64,000 bases of DNA from Geothrix paludis (GTDB lineage: Bacteria; Acidobacteriota; Holophagae; Holophagales; Holophagaceae). The notes beneath the pieces are model-generated. The model did not search any database, was not told the DNA's origin, and was given only the letters and a program-made list of their open reading frames with translations. Location of the stretch: positions 868,001-932,000 of the forward strand of contig NZ_JAKZLC010000001.1 in NCBI RefSeq assembly GCF_022808815.1, in the 5' to 3' direction. This document shows, piece after piece, positions 28,197-38,743 of this stretch. Within the stretch, counting starts at the first letter, position 1, and the number at the start of each line of letters is the position of its first letter. The position numbers were made by a program, and so were the translations under genes.

Positions 28197-29186
28197 ATGT
28201 CCGCCGAACACCTCGAACAGCGTTCCCGAGTCCGCATCGCCCTGCTGTCCATCACGGCGGGCGTGGCCGTCCTGGGGCTGAAGTACCTGTCCTTCATCCT
28301 GTCGGGCTCGGTGGCCCTGAAATCCGACGCCATCGAGAGCGTGGTGAACGTGGTGGCCGCCATCTTCGCCCTGGGCGCCGTGGTCTTCGCCGGCAAGCCC
28401 GCGGACAAGGAGCACCCCTACGGACACGGCAAGATCGAGCACTTCAGCGCGGCCTTCGAGGGCGGGCTCATCTCCCTGGCCGCGGCGTTCATCCTGTTCG
28501 AGGCCTTCCATGGGCTCATCCACGGGGTGGAGCTGAAGAACCTGGGCCTGGGCCTAGCGGTGAACCTCGTGGCTGGTGCCCTGAACGGCCTGCTGGGCTG
28601 GTTCCTGCTCGCTCAGGGCCGCAAGACGCGGTCGAAGGCCCTGGAGGCGGATGGACACCACATCCTGTCGGACTTCTGGACCACCGTGGGCATCGTCGCC
28701 GGCCTGCTGGCCGTGAAGCTCACCGGCATCAAGTGGCTCGATCCCGTCATGGCCATGATCGTGGGTCTGCTGCTGGCACGCACGGGCTTCCGCCTGGTGA
28801 AGGAATCCTCCCAGGCCCTGCTGGACATGGAAGATCCCAAGGTGCTGGCCCGGGTGCTCACCTCCATGAACCGGGTGCGGACCTGGGACATCATCGCCGT
28901 CCACGAGATGCGAACCTTCCGCTCGGGCCGCTACACCCACGTGGACGTGCACATGGTGGTCCCCGAGTACTACCCCGTGCGCCAGGCCCACGACCTCTGT
29001 GAAGGCTTCGGCAAGCGCGCGCTGGAAGGCGCCGAGATCGAAGGTGAAGTGCACACGCACGTGGATCCATGCGGCCGCCTGTACTGCGAGCGCTGCCCCG
29101 CAGAGACCTGCGCCATCCGGCGCGCGCCCCACACCGGCGATACGGCTTTCGCGTTGGAGGAGGCCACGGCCGCCGGGCCAGCCTGA
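28197..29186 (+). CDS. cation diffusion facilitator family metal exporter with cysteine tail
   Basis: A 329-residue CDF transporter. Six membrane helices lie within residues 12-200. The metal site is carried by KSDAIESVVN (D44 region) and ADGHHILSDFWT (H155/D159 region); HPYGHGKIEHF is the loop characteristic of FieF-type members. The cytoplasmic ferredoxin-like domain (~210-290) ends with THVDPC. Then comes an unusual tail with four cysteines, C292-x4-C297-x2-C300-x4-C305, which could bind Zn or Fe. The ATG is chosen for its GGAG and conserved N-terminus; the frame is open far upstream without meaning. Confidence 0.9.
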   Translation: MSAEHLEQRSRVRIALLSITAGVAVLGLKYLSFILSGSVALKSDAIESVVNVVAAIFALGAVVFAGKPADKEHPYGHGKIEHFSAAFEGGLISLAAAFILFEAFHGLIHGVELKNLGLGLAVNLVAGALNGLLGWFLLAQGRKTRSKALEADGHHILSDFWTTVGIVAGLLAVKLTGIKWLDPVMAMIVGLLLARTGFRLVKESSQALLDMEDPKVLARVLTSMNRVRTWDIIAVHEMRTFRSGRYTHVDVHMVVPEYYPVRQAHDLCEGFGKRALEGAEIEGEVHTHVDPCGRLYCERCPAETCAIRRAPHTGDTAFALEEATAAGPA

Positions 29187-29224
29187 ACCGCTAGACTCTT
29201 CTCCATCATCATCATGAGGCCCCC

Positions 29225-30691
<1,467 letters not shown>

Positions 30692-30703
30692 CTTCCTGAA
30701 CTA

Positions 30704-30813
30704 CTGGTCACGGAAGACACGGAAGAAGGCCGGAAAACACGGAATAAAACATGGGGCTCCGATCGGAGCCCCTTTCCGTGTCTTCCGTGGAATTCCGCGC
30801 CTTCCGTGACCAG
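30704..30813. repeat. long intergenic inverted repeat of the cacggaaga type with central palindrome
   Basis: Outer arms CTGGTCACGGAAG (30704-30716) and CTTCCGTGACCAG (30801-30813) pair perfectly. Between them the words cacggaag and cttccgtg recur, and a 20-bp palindrome GGGGCTCCGATCGGAGCCCC (30753-30772) sits in the middle, followed by TTT. It fills the gap between two convergent genes (HerA-like ATPase and Dus), where it can end transcription from both sides. Confidence 0.85.
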
Positions 30814-30825
30814 CGCTTTTCAGGC

Positions 30826-31806
30826 TCAGGCCGCCTGGTGCCTCAGGGCGTCGATGGCGGCCAGGAGGGCCTGGGCGTCGCTGGCGGCGTGGAGGTTCTG
30901 GCGGAAGCCGTGGCCGCCGGGCACACCCTTGGTGAACCAGGCGCCGATCTTCTTGATCTTGTGCAGGGCCTCGCGGGGCTCCAGCAGGTCCAGCAGGATC
31001 TGGAACAGCCGCAGGGTGGCGTCGATGCGCATGTCCGTGGTCACGATGAAATCCGACTCCAGGATCTGCCGGAAGAGGAACGGATTGTAGAGCGCGCCAC
31101 GCCCGATCATCACGGCGGTGCAGCCCGTCTCCTCGACCATGCGGAAGGCATCCTCCCGGGCATTCACGTCGCCGTTGCCGATGATGGGGTACGAGGTGCC
31201 CGCCTCCACGGCCCGGGCGATGATGCTCCAGTCCGCGTGCCCCTCGTACTGCTGGGCCCGGGTGCGGGGGTGGATGGCCAGGGCCTGCACACCCGCGGCC
31301 TCGAACATGCGCAGGAAGTCCAGGAACTCCCCCCGCTCCTTCTGGGACGCGTCCCAGCCTGCCCGCATCTTCACCGTCACCGGCACCTTCACGGCCTTCA
31401 CCATGGAAGTGACGCAGCGCTCCGCCAGTCGGATGTCCTTGAGCAGCGCCGAGCCCGCTCCGCCCTTGGTGACGTTGCTGGCCGGGCAACCCATGTTCAG
31501 ATCCACCAGGTCCGCCCCGGCGGCTTCGCACAGCGCCGCGCCCTCCGCCAGGGCCTCGGGCCGCCCACCGGAGATCTGCATGGAGAGCGGCCGTTCGCCC
31601 GTGGCCGCCATCATCTTCTCCGCCTTCACCGCATGCCGGATCAGCGCCTCGCTGCTGATCATCTCCGAGACCACCAGCCCCACCCCGCCGATCTCCCGGA
31701 TGAACTTCCGGAAGGGCTGGTCGGTGATCTCATGCAGCGGCGCCATGACGAGGCGGTTGGGCACCTCGATGGGACCGATGTGGAATGGTGAGTGGGGGAA
31801 GGTCAC
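30826..31806 (-). CDS. dus: tRNA-dihydrouridine synthase
   Basis: An FMN-dependent Dus family enzyme (DusB-like), 326 residues, reducing uridine in tRNA D-loops. It starts at GTG (MTFPHSPFHIGPIEVPNRLVMAPL). The catalytic cysteine is C107 in NMGCPASNVTKGGAGSALL. VKMRAGW holds the FMN-contacting lysine, and IHPRTRAQQYEGHADW and IIGNGDVN are family signatures. The upstream open frame is a shadow of the quinone reductase gene. No ribosome binding site is obvious, so the start could shift by a few codons. Confidence 0.93.
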   Translation of the reverse strand: MTFPHSPFHIGPIEVPNRLVMAPLHEITDQPFRKFIREIGGVGLVVSEMISSEALIRHAVKAEKMMAATGERPLSMQISGGRPEALAEGAALCEAAGADLVDLNMGCPASNVTKGGAGSALLKDIRLAERCVTSMVKAVKVPVTVKMRAGWDASQKERGEFLDFLRMFEAAGVQALAIHPRTRAQQYEGHADWSIIARAVEAGTSYPIIGNGDVNAREDAFRMVEETGCTAVMIGRGALYNPFLFRQILESDFIVTTDMRIDATLRLFQILLDLLEPREALHKIKKIGAWFTKGVPGGHGFRQNLHAASDAQALLAAIDALRHQAA

Positions 31807-31889
31807 GGGCGGGCTTTCTGGCGACCTTCCAGTGTAGCGGGGGCTCAGAATCTGGCCTGCGGCCAAATTCCGAGGCGGAGGGCCTTCCC

Positions 31890-32942
31890 TCAAGTCCTCG
31901 TATCGGCGCAGACCAGGACGATCTTCCCGATCACGCCACCCCTTTCCAGCAGTTCCTGGGCTTCCCTTGCGGCGGAAAGCGGCAGCCGCTGTGCGACGAG
32001 CGGCCTGATCTTCTGCTGCTGAAGCAGGTCCAGCAGGGTGATGAGGTCCTGACGGAACAGGGCCGGTCGCAGCCGTTTGAGCGTCTGGATGCTGTAGGGG
32101 ACCACCCGCCTCCGGCCGGGGAGGACCCAGCCCCCGAGGATGTAGAGCAGGTAGATGGGGATTCCATGGAGCCGATTCCGACGGCCGGCGCGACCGGCAC
32201 CCAGTCCCTCTCCGCGCAGTGTCGTGGTGTTGCCGTAGCCCACCACTCTTCCCCCGGATCGCAATGCCCCCCGGGATTGCCAGAGGTGGGCGCCCCCAAA
32301 GGGATCGAAGACGGCGTCGACACCGCCGCCCGCGAGGCGCCGGGTTTCGGCCACGAAGTCCTGATGTTGGTAGTCGATCGGGGTGGCGCCTAGCTCGGAC
32401 ACGGCCGGGGCGGAACGCAGAGAGCAGGTGCCGTACAACTCCAGCCCGGCCAAGTGGCCAAGCTGCAGAAGGGCCGTTCCCACGCCGCCGGCGGCGCCAT
32501 GGATCAACGCGCGCTGGCCCGGCTTGACCTTGGCGGAACGATGAAGCATCTGGTAGGCCGTGATGTAGTTGAGGATGAGGCTCACGGCTTCCGCCGGGTC
32601 CAACCCGGAAGGCACCGGGACGAGCTCGCGCTGCGGCAGGCAGATGAACTCTGTGTAGGCGCCATGGATCGGCATCGCGGCAACCACCTGGCCCGGCGCG
32701 AACCTCGAAACGCCCGGGCCGGGGAGGTCCACCACTCCGACCAGGTCCCAACCCGGCGTGTAAGGCACCGGTGGCGTTTCGGGGTGGATGCCCTCGTGCG
32801 CCATGATGTCGGGCATGGCAACCCCTGCGGCCAGCACCTTCACCCGCACTTCGCCGGCCGCTGGTTCGGGGCGCGCCTCTTCGATCACCTGGAGCGCCTC
32901 AGGCCCGCCGTAGTGGGAGACAACGACTCGCTTCTGTCTCAT
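31890..32942 (-). CDS. zinc-independent MDR family quinone oxidoreductase
   Basis: A 350-residue medium-chain dehydrogenase/reductase. The GroES-like domain is N-terminal (1-130). The NAD(P)H-binding motif HGAAGGVGTALLQLG lies near residue 150. The zinc-binding cysteines of alcohol dehydrogenases are absent, so it belongs to the quinone oxidoreductase group. The start is secure because AGGAGGAGG stands ahead of MRQKRVVVSHYGGPEALQ. An inserted basic segment (~265-300) is longer than usual. The gap of 241 bases upstream towards rho holds the rho hairpins and no further gene. Confidence 0.88.
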   Translation of the reverse strand: MRQKRVVVSHYGGPEALQVIEEARPEPAAGEVRVKVLAAGVAMPDIMAHEGIHPETPPVPYTPGWDLVGVVDLPGPGVSRFAPGQVVAAMPIHGAYTEFICLPQRELVPVPSGLDPAEAVSLILNYITAYQMLHRSAKVKPGQRALIHGAAGGVGTALLQLGHLAGLELYGTCSLRSAPAVSELGATPIDYQHQDFVAETRRLAGGGVDAVFDPFGGAHLWQSRGALRSGGRVVGYGNTTTLRGEGLGAGRAGRRNRLHGIPIYLLYILGGWVLPGRRRVVPYSIQTLKRLRPALFRQDLITLLDLLQQQKIRPLVAQRLPLSAAREAQELLERGGVIGKIVLVCADTRT

Positions 32943-33140
32943 GGGCCCTCCTCCTCTTTCGTGAATCCCACGCGACGTGGGCATGACGAAATGCCGGACT
33001 GCCTGATGCGACCGCGAATGGAACGGTTGGGACCTGTGATGGGAAAAAGGTACGGGGCGGAGGGAAGCGCTCCCAGCCGCTATCGCCGGGGTCATCTCCC
33101 TGGCTACTTCTACATGATATCCGGCCCATCGACGCGCCAA

Positions 33141-33166
33141 GTTGGCGCTGCCTTTGCAGCGCCAAC
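33141..33166 (-). terminator. hairpin downstream of rho
   Basis: A perfect 11-bp stem GTTGGCGCTGC/GCAGCGCCAAC with a 4-base loop is flanked by a second matching pair CGACGC (33130-33135) and GCGTCG (33171-33176). There is no T-run, so intrinsic termination would be weak. The structure lies 18 bases past the rho stop and could stabilise the mRNA end or act with Rho itself. Confidence 0.5.
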
Positions 33167-33176
33167 CTGGGCGTCG

Positions 33177-33194
33177 CGCGGCGCTAGCGCCGCG
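33177..33194. repeat. 18-bp perfect palindrome covering the rho stop codon
   Basis: CGCGGCGCTAGCGCCGCG is a perfect palindrome. The rho TAG stop (33184-33186) lies in its centre. In RNA it would fold with almost no loop, so a DNA-level role or simple GC-bias chance are both possible. Confidence 0.6.
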
Positions 33195-34476
33195 GGGCCG
33201 GCTCCTGCAGGTTCGCCAGGAACTCGTCGTTCGTCTTGGCCTTGCCCAGGCGGTCGACGAGCAGCTCCATGCTCTCGCTGGGGCCGCTGGCGCTGAGGAT
33301 CTTGCGGAGCACCCAGATCTTGGCGAGCTTGGCGGCGTCGATGAGCAGGTCCTCCTTGCGGGTGCCGGACTTCTGGATGTCCATGGCCGGGAAGATGCGC
33401 TTGTCGCTGAGCTTGCGGTCCAGCACGATCTCGCTGTTGCCGGTGCCCTTGAACTCCTCGAAGATCACGTCGTCCATGCGGCTGCCGGTCTCGATCAGCG
33501 CCGTGGCGATGATGGTGAGGCTACCGCCGGCCTCGATGTTGCGCGCCGCACCGAAGAAGCGCTTGGGGCGCTGGAGGGCGTTGCTGTCCACGCCGCCGGA
33601 GAGCACCTTGCCGCTGGGGGGCACCACGGTGTTGTAGGCCCGGCCCAGGCGCGTGATGGAGTCCAGAAGGATCACCACGTCCTTCTTGTGCTCCACGAGG
33701 CGCTTGGCCTTCTCGATGACCATCTCGGCCACCTGGACGTGGCGGGTGGCGGGCTCGTCGAAGGTGCTGGAGACCACCTCGCCCTTCACGCTGCGCTCCA
33801 TGTCGGTCACTTCCTCGGGCCGCTCGTCGATGAGCAGCACGATGAGGAACACTTCCGGGTGGTTGGCGGTGATGGAGTTGGCGATGTTTTGCAGCAGCAC
33901 GGTCTTGCCCGTGCGGGGTGGGGCCACGATGAGGGCGCGCTGGCCCTTGCCCAGCGGCGTCATCAGGTCCATGACGCGGGTGCTGACCTCCTGGGCGTCC
34001 CGCTCCATGCGCAGGTGGTGTTTGGGATACAGAGGCACGAGATCATCGAAGTGGGCGCGGTCCTTGGCCACCATGGGCGGATCGAAGTTCACGGCGTCCA
34101 CCCGCAGCATGGCGAAGAACTTCTCGCCTTCCTTCGGCGCGCGGATCATGCCGGAGAGCGTGTCGCCGGTGCGCAGGTTGAACTTCCGGATCTGGCTGGG
34201 CGAGATGTAGATGTCCTCGGGGCCCGCGAGGTAGTTCTGGTCGGGGCTGCGCAGGAAGCCGAACCCCTCGGGCAGCACCTCCAGCACGCCCTCGGCAAAG
34301 AACTGGCCCTCGCGCTCGGCCTGGGCCTGGAGCACCCGGAACACCAGCTCCTGCTTCCGCATGGCGAGCGGGTTCTCGATCTGCAGGTCCTTCGCCAGTT
34401 CGGCGAGCTTGCCGATGGAGAGTTCCTTGAGCTCTTGCAAGCTCAGGATGGCCGGGGACTGAGAAGGGGTGGCCAT
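33184..34476 (-). CDS. rho: transcription termination factor Rho
   Basis: Rho helicase, 430 residues, near the usual length. The Rho_N domain (~10-50) and the RNA-binding cold-shock-like domain (~56-125, [23 protein letters not shown]) are both intact. Walker A is APPRTGKT (185-192). [16 protein letters not shown] and [16 protein letters not shown] carry the catalytic residues, and the secondary RNA site [20 protein letters not shown] follows. It lacks the long N-terminal insert seen in some high-GC phyla. It is monocistronic. Confidence 0.97.
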   Translation of the reverse strand: MATPSQSPAILSLQELKELSIGKLAELAKDLQIENPLAMRKQELVFRVLQAQAEREGQFFAEGVLEVLPEGFGFLRSPDQNYLAGPEDIYISPSQIRKFNLRTGDTLSGMIRAPKEGEKFFAMLRVDAVNFDPPMVAKDRAHFDDLVPLYPKHHLRMERDAQEVSTRVMDLMTPLGKGQRALIVAPPRTGKTVLLQNIANSITANHPEVFLIVLLIDERPEEVTDMERSVKGEVVSSTFDEPATRHVQVAEMVIEKAKRLVEHKKDVVILLDSITRLGRAYNTVVPPSGKVLSGGVDSNALQRPKRFFGAARNIEAGGSLTIIATALIETGSRMDDVIFEEFKGTGNSEIVLDRKLSDKRIFPAMDIQKSGTRKEDLLIDAAKLAKIWVLRKILSASGPSESMELLVDRLGKAKTNDEFLANLQEPAPRR

Positions 34477-34543
34477 AGGTCACCTCAGGGGCAGGGCGAG
34501 TCGGAAGTGGCTCGGGGAAGGATGTATGGTAGGCCAGTTTCCT

Positions 34544-35380
34544 CTATCGGCCAAACCCGGCATCGACTTTATCCATGAAGTTCCGAATCCTGGCCACGAA
34601 TCCTTTGGGGTCCTCGACGGGGTAGGCATGCCCGATGCCCGGTACGACTTCGAAGCGGCTGCCGGGAATGCGCTGGGCCGTCTCCAGGCACTTCCAGGGC
34701 GGGGTGAGGAGATCCTCGGCACCGGAGAGCATCAGGACTGGATTTTGGATGAGACTCAGACGCTCCCGGATGTCCCAGCCCAGGATCCCCCGGATCTGAT
34801 GCAGGTTGCCGTGCATGGGCTTCCCGGCGCCCCCCGTCACCACCTGGTGGTAGGCCCGCAGGACACCGTGCCGGGCCTCCAGGAACGCGTCGCCCCAGAG
34901 GAAGGGCGCCACGGCATCGAACTGCATGAGGGGCCCGCCCACCTCCAGGCATCGGGCCCAGTGCTCGGCCTTAAGGGCCATGGCGAAGTCGATGCGCGGC
35001 ATGGCGCTGGTGAGCACGGCTCCAGCGAAGGCGCCGGGATGGGCAGAGAGCAGCTCCAGGCTCATGGCGCTGCCGTTGGAGAGGCCCACCAGCCAGGGCC
35101 GTTCCACGCCCAGGACGCCGAACAACGCCTTGGCCTCGGCGGCCATCAGGGCGGTGGGATAGGGGCCCGCCTCCGGCGCGTCCGACTTCCCCTGCCCCCG
35201 GCTGTCGAAGGTGAGGACGCGGTAGCGGCCCATCAGGCCTGGCAGCACCCCGGCCCACATGGTGGTGTCCGACAGCAGGCCGTTCAGCAGCACCACCCAG
35301 GGTCCATGCGGATTCCCCTGGACGCGGTAGTGGAGCTTCAGGCCCGAAGGGAGGGTGGCGAACGTGGGCTGGGGTCGCAT
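34544..35380 (-). CDS. alpha/beta hydrolase
   Basis: A 278-residue alpha/beta hydrolase fold enzyme. The oxyanion segment is LLNGLLSDTTMW, the nucleophile elbow GLSNGSAM (serine), the acid SGAEDLLTP and the histidine GIGHAYPVEDP. It resembles 3-oxoadipate enol-lactonase and related esterases, but the substrate is not clear. Its ATG overlaps the sixA stop by TGATG, so it is cotranslated with the thioesterase-sixA pair upstream. Confidence 0.88.
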   Translation of the reverse strand: MRPQPTFATLPSGLKLHYRVQGNPHGPWVVLLNGLLSDTTMWAGVLPGLMGRYRVLTFDSRGQGKSDAPEAGPYPTALMAAEAKALFGVLGVERPWLVGLSNGSAMSLELLSAHPGAFAGAVLTSAMPRIDFAMALKAEHWARCLEVGGPLMQFDAVAPFLWGDAFLEARHGVLRAYHQVVTGGAGKPMHGNLHQIRGILGWDIRERLSLIQNPVLMLSGAEDLLTPPWKCLETAQRIPGSRFEVVPGIGHAYPVEDPKGFVARIRNFMDKVDAGFGR

Positions 35381-35853
35381 CAGCCCCTCAGCTCCGATGG
35401 CTGGTACTGCGCCTCGAAGCGCCAGGCGCCATCCTCCCAGCGGATGACCGTGCAACTGGCCTTCTTCACCTCGAGGCTGCGGCCCGTGAGATGGAAGATC
35501 AGCTCGCCGAGGAAGGGCTGGTGGCTGACGAGGGCCAGCACGCCGCCTGGCATCTCGGCCGCCAGCCCGCGCAGCCAGAGGTCCGCCTGGGGCACGCGGC
35601 TCTCCGGCAGGACCAGCAGGGAGGTCTCCATGGGAAAGACCCCGGAGGCTTCCTGGAGGCAGGCCATGGTCTCCATGGCGCGCCGGTAGGGGCTGCTGAA
35701 TCCCCGGGTGGGACGGTGGCCGCGGCTCACAAGCCCCTTCATGGCCGCGCGGGTCCTGGTCCAGCCTTCCCGGGTCAGGGCCCGGTCCGCATCGCGCTGG
35801 CCAGGCCGGGCATCCTCCGCGATGCCATGACGGATGAGCAGGATCGAAGTCAT
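35380..35853 (-). CDS. sixA: phosphohistidine phosphatase SixA
   Basis: A 157-residue histidine phosphatase. It opens MTSILLIRHGIAEDA with the catalytic RHG (8-10). FSSPYRRAMETM and LALVSHQPFLGELI supply the second arginine and histidine. SixA dephosphorylates phosphohistidine on HPt domains or the PTS-Ntr protein NPr in E. coli. It lies 9 bases after the thioesterase gene and overlaps the hydrolase gene. Confidence 0.9.
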   Translation of the reverse strand: MTSILLIRHGIAEDARPGQRDADRALTREGWTRTRAAMKGLVSRGHRPTRGFSSPYRRAMETMACLQEASGVFPMETSLLVLPESRVPQADLWLRGLAAEMPGGVLALVSHQPFLGELIFHLTGRSLEVKKASCTVIRWEDGAWRFEAQYQPSELRG

Positions 35854-35862
35854 GCCGTGATC

Positions 35863-36918
35863 TTACCGCTCCCGCGAGGCCTTCCACGCCAGCCGCGCCT
35901 CCCGGCGCCGGTGGGCGGCCAGGTAGCGGGCGTCCTCGGCGTAGGTGGTGGGGTAGATGGGGGGCACGGGCTGGGGACGCAGCTCGTCGTCTACACTCGC
36001 AAAGGTGAAGACACAGCTGTTGGAGAGATTCGTCTGGGTCCGGTCGCGGCTCACGCGGATGATGTCCGTCTCCACGCACACACTGGTGTTTCCGGCATAG
36101 ACCGCCCGGCTGAGGAACTGCAGCTTGTCACCCATGCGCACGGGCTGAACGAAGTTGATGCGGTTCACGGCCACGATGACGGGGCGGTGCGGTGCCACCT
36201 GTTCCGCGCAGATGGCCGACTGCTCGAAAGCCTGGCGGATGAGGTGCCCACCGAAGATCTTGGTGGGGACGTTCTCATGCTCTGGATAGGTGCGCTCCCA
36301 GCCGCTGGTGACGCACTCCGCCGCCATCAGCCCCTGGAAGCCGGAAGCGTCCTGGGCCGCGTGCAGGGAAGCCAGCAGGGCGTATTCGTCGCGGCTGGGT
36401 GGCTCCTGGGCCTGGTGCAGCTGCTGGCGGTAGCTTTCCCGCCGCGCGATGGCGCGTTCCCAGCGCCGCAGCGCCAGGGCATCGCCGGGTTCGAAGCCGG
36501 GAAGGACCAGACTCTCCGCTCCCGCCCCCGCGGTGCTGCGGGCCACCATGGTGAAGTAGCAGGAGGCGATGTGGGCGGCGGGCAGGCCCGCTTCCGCCGG
36601 GTGCTCCACGCGGATGCCCACTTCCAGGCTGGTGCGGCCCACGAAATTGACCCGGGCCCGGAACACCATGTCGCGGTGCACGTCCGCCGCGCTGCGCACG
36701 AAGATGTTGTCGATGGCCGCCGTCACCACCCGGGCCTGGGGATGGGTGCGGCGCACGTAATCCAGCGCGCACTCCTCCGCAACCTTGTCGAGCACTTCGA
36801 GGATCAGGCCGAAGCGCACGTTGGCCGGAAGGTCCTGGTCGAGCACCATGTAGCGCCGCCGCAGGGATGGATCGGAACCCAGGGGGACTGTGAGGATGCG
36901 GTCTTCGGGATCAGCCAT
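35863..36918 (-). CDS. double-hotdog acyl-CoA thioesterase
   Basis: A 351-residue protein with two hotdog thioesterase domains (~15-140 and ~185-330), like eukaryotic ACOT9 and bacterial acyl-CoA hydrolases. RVVTAAIDNIFVRSAADVHRDMVFRARVNFVGRTSLEVGIRV marks domain 1; its counterpart in domain 2 is VIVAVNRINFVQPVRMGDKL...GNTSVCVETDI. The family's NKIFGG(H) segment is present as TKIFGGHLIRQAFEQS. The chosen ATG (MADPEDRILTVPLG) has no strong ribosome binding site. First gene of thioesterase-sixA-hydrolase. Confidence 0.87.
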   Translation of the reverse strand: MADPEDRILTVPLGSDPSLRRRYMVLDQDLPANVRFGLILEVLDKVAEECALDYVRRTHPQARVVTAAIDNIFVRSAADVHRDMVFRARVNFVGRTSLEVGIRVEHPAEAGLPAAHIASCYFTMVARSTAGAGAESLVLPGFEPGDALALRRWERAIARRESYRQQLHQAQEPPSRDEYALLASLHAAQDASGFQGLMAAECVTSGWERTYPEHENVPTKIFGGHLIRQAFEQSAICAEQVAPHRPVIVAVNRINFVQPVRMGDKLQFLSRAVYAGNTSVCVETDIIRVSRDRTQTNLSNSCVFTFASVDDELRPQPVPPIYPTTYAEDARYLAAHRRREARLAWKASRER

Positions 36919-37059
36919 GGACCAGTATGGCGGAAGGTTGTCGATACAGAATTGGAATATCCCTTGGAAATTATTGGGTTTCGTGAGAAGCTTCCTGTTT
37001 GGGCCTCTCCCGGCTGGCGCTGTCTGCCATCTTCTGCGGGAACAGCCCCGGGAGACATT

Positions 37060-38670
37060 GTGAACGACCTGACCTTCGCAGCCCTCGGCTGCAGCGAAGC
37101 TTTGCTGGCCGCCCTGGCCAAGCGCGGCTTCGAGACCCCCATGCCCGTGCAGGCCCAGACCTTCAAGCCGGGCCTCGAAGGGCGCGACCTGCTGGTGCAG
37201 AGCCGCACCGGCTCCGGCAAGACCCTGGCCTTCGGCCTGCCCCTGCTGCACCGGCTCTCGGACGAGCGCCACACCCAGGCCCTCATCCTCGCGCCCACGC
37301 GCGAGCTGGCCCAGCAGGTGGGTGCCGAGCTGCACAGCCTCGTGCCCAAGCTGCCCATCGCCTCCCTCGTCGGCGGGGTGAGCTACACGCCCCAGCTGCG
37401 GGCCCTCAGCATGGGCGCTCCCGTGGTGGTGGGCACGCCGGGCCGCGTGATGGATCACCTGGAGCGCGGCACGTTGGACTTGGGCCGCGTCAGCATGATC
37501 GTCCTCGACGAGTGCGACGAGATGCTCAACATGGGCTTCCTGGAGGATGTGGAAACCATCCTCGCCAAGGTGCCCGCGGGCCCCCAGACCTACCTGTTCT
37601 CGGCCACCCTGCCCGCCCCCATCGCCAAGCTCGCCAAGCGTTTCCTCAAGGATCCCGTCCAGATCCAGTTGGCGGAGGCCGGCGAGCAGGCCAGCCACGC
37701 CGACATCGCGCACACGCCCGTGCTCGTGCCCGACCATCACCAGGTCCGCGCCCTCGTGAACCTGCTGCTGAAGGACGAGCCCAGCGCCGCGCTCATCTTC
37801 ACCAAGACCAAGGCCCAGACCGAGGAAGTCGCCGAAGAGCTGACCGTCTCGGGCCTGCCCGCGGCCTTCCTGCACGGCGACCTGGCCCAGGCGACCCGCA
37901 CCCGCATCCTCGGCCAGTTCAAGGACGGCAAGCTGCGCTACCTCGTGGCCACGGACGTGGCGGCGCGGGGCCTCGACATCGGCGGCCTTCCGCTGGTCGT
38001 GCACGTGGGCATCCCCACCCAGCTGGAAAGCTACATCCACCGTAGCGGCCGCACGGGCCGCGCCGGTGCGAAGGGCACCAGCCTCGCCCTCGTGAACTGG
38101 AAGGAGAGCCGCATCCTGCTGGCCTGGGGCCGCCGTGGCGGGCTCAAGCTGGACTGGCGCGCCGTGCCCACGCCCGCGGAGATCCGGGAGGCCCAGGCCG
38201 CCAAGCTCCTGGACGGCATCCAGGGCGCCGCCAGCGCCGCACTGCTCGCCCAGGCCACCCAGCTGCTGAAGGACGCCGACCCCCTGCGCCTCGTCGCCGG
38301 CCTGCTGGGGCTGGTCCAGGCCGAGAAGTCGGCGGGATTCGAGCTGCCGAACGAGCCTGAGAAGAAGACCAAGCCCCGCTTCGACACCCCCCGCGAGCGC
38401 AAGGAGGGCGGTCCCCGCCCCCAGCGTTCCTACGCGGAGCGCAGCGCCGCCCGGGGCGAGGCTCCGCGGCCGGATTCCGCCTTCTCCAAGACCCGGCCTG
38501 ATGGCAGCTTCAAGCCCCGCCGCGAGTTCGACGAGAAGCCGCGCCCCTACCAGAAGCCCAAGCCGGAGGCCGACACCCGCCCGCGCCGCACCTGGGAGGA
38601 CCGCCCCGCTCCCAAGGACACACCCCGCCCCTGGAAGACCGCCCCTGCGAAGGCGTGGAAGAAGAAGTAG
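37060..38670 (+). CDS. DEAD-box RNA helicase with basic C-terminal tail
   Basis: A 536-residue DEAD-box helicase. The Q motif precedes Walker A SRTGSGKT (48-55). PTRELAQQ, TPGRV, the DECD form of the DEAD box, FSATLP, VATDVAARGLDIG and HRSGRTGRAG are all present. After residue ~370 comes a linker and a very basic Arg/Lys/Pro tail (~425-536), expected to bind RNA. The start is GTG behind GGGAG; the frame is open 1.5 kb upstream as a shadow of the thioesterase. It likely acts in ribosome assembly or RNA decay. Confidence 0.94.
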   Translation: MNDLTFAALGCSEALLAALAKRGFETPMPVQAQTFKPGLEGRDLLVQSRTGSGKTLAFGLPLLHRLSDERHTQALILAPTRELAQQVGAELHSLVPKLPIASLVGGVSYTPQLRALSMGAPVVVGTPGRVMDHLERGTLDLGRVSMIVLDECDEMLNMGFLEDVETILAKVPAGPQTYLFSATLPAPIAKLAKRFLKDPVQIQLAEAGEQASHADIAHTPVLVPDHHQVRALVNLLLKDEPSAALIFTKTKAQTEEVAEELTVSGLPAAFLHGDLAQATRTRILGQFKDGKLRYLVATDVAARGLDIGGLPLVVHVGIPTQLESYIHRSGRTGRAGAKGTSLALVNWKESRILLAWGRRGGLKLDWRAVPTPAEIREAQAAKLLDGIQGAASAALLAQATQLLKDADPLRLVAGLLGLVQAEKSAGFELPNEPEKKTKPRFDTPRERKEGGPRPQRSYAERSAARGEAPRPDSAFSKTRPDGSFKPRREFDEKPRPYQKPKPEADTRPRRTWEDRPAPKDTPRPWKTAPAKAWKKK

Positions 38671-38686
38671 CCTTGTATCCTCCTAT

Positions 38687-38728
38687 CTCCAAAACAAAGG
38701 GCGCCGATTGGCGCCCTTTGTTTTGGAG
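38687..38728. terminator. bidirectional terminator between DEAD-box gene and PBP1A
   Basis: A perfect 19-bp stem (38687-38705 with 38710-38728) around a GATT loop. The stem has a GC core (GGGCGCC) and an A-rich left and T-rich right side, giving U-tracts in both directions. It lies between two convergent stops. Confidence 0.92.
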
Positions 38729-38743
38729 CGGGTGAACCACGGA

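Noticed and set aside
35491-37059. A 1.5-kb upstream extension of the DEAD-box helicase frame
   Set aside because: It overlaps the conserved thioesterase and sixA genes on the other strand, has no motif, and a GTG with GGGAG stands just before the Q motif region.
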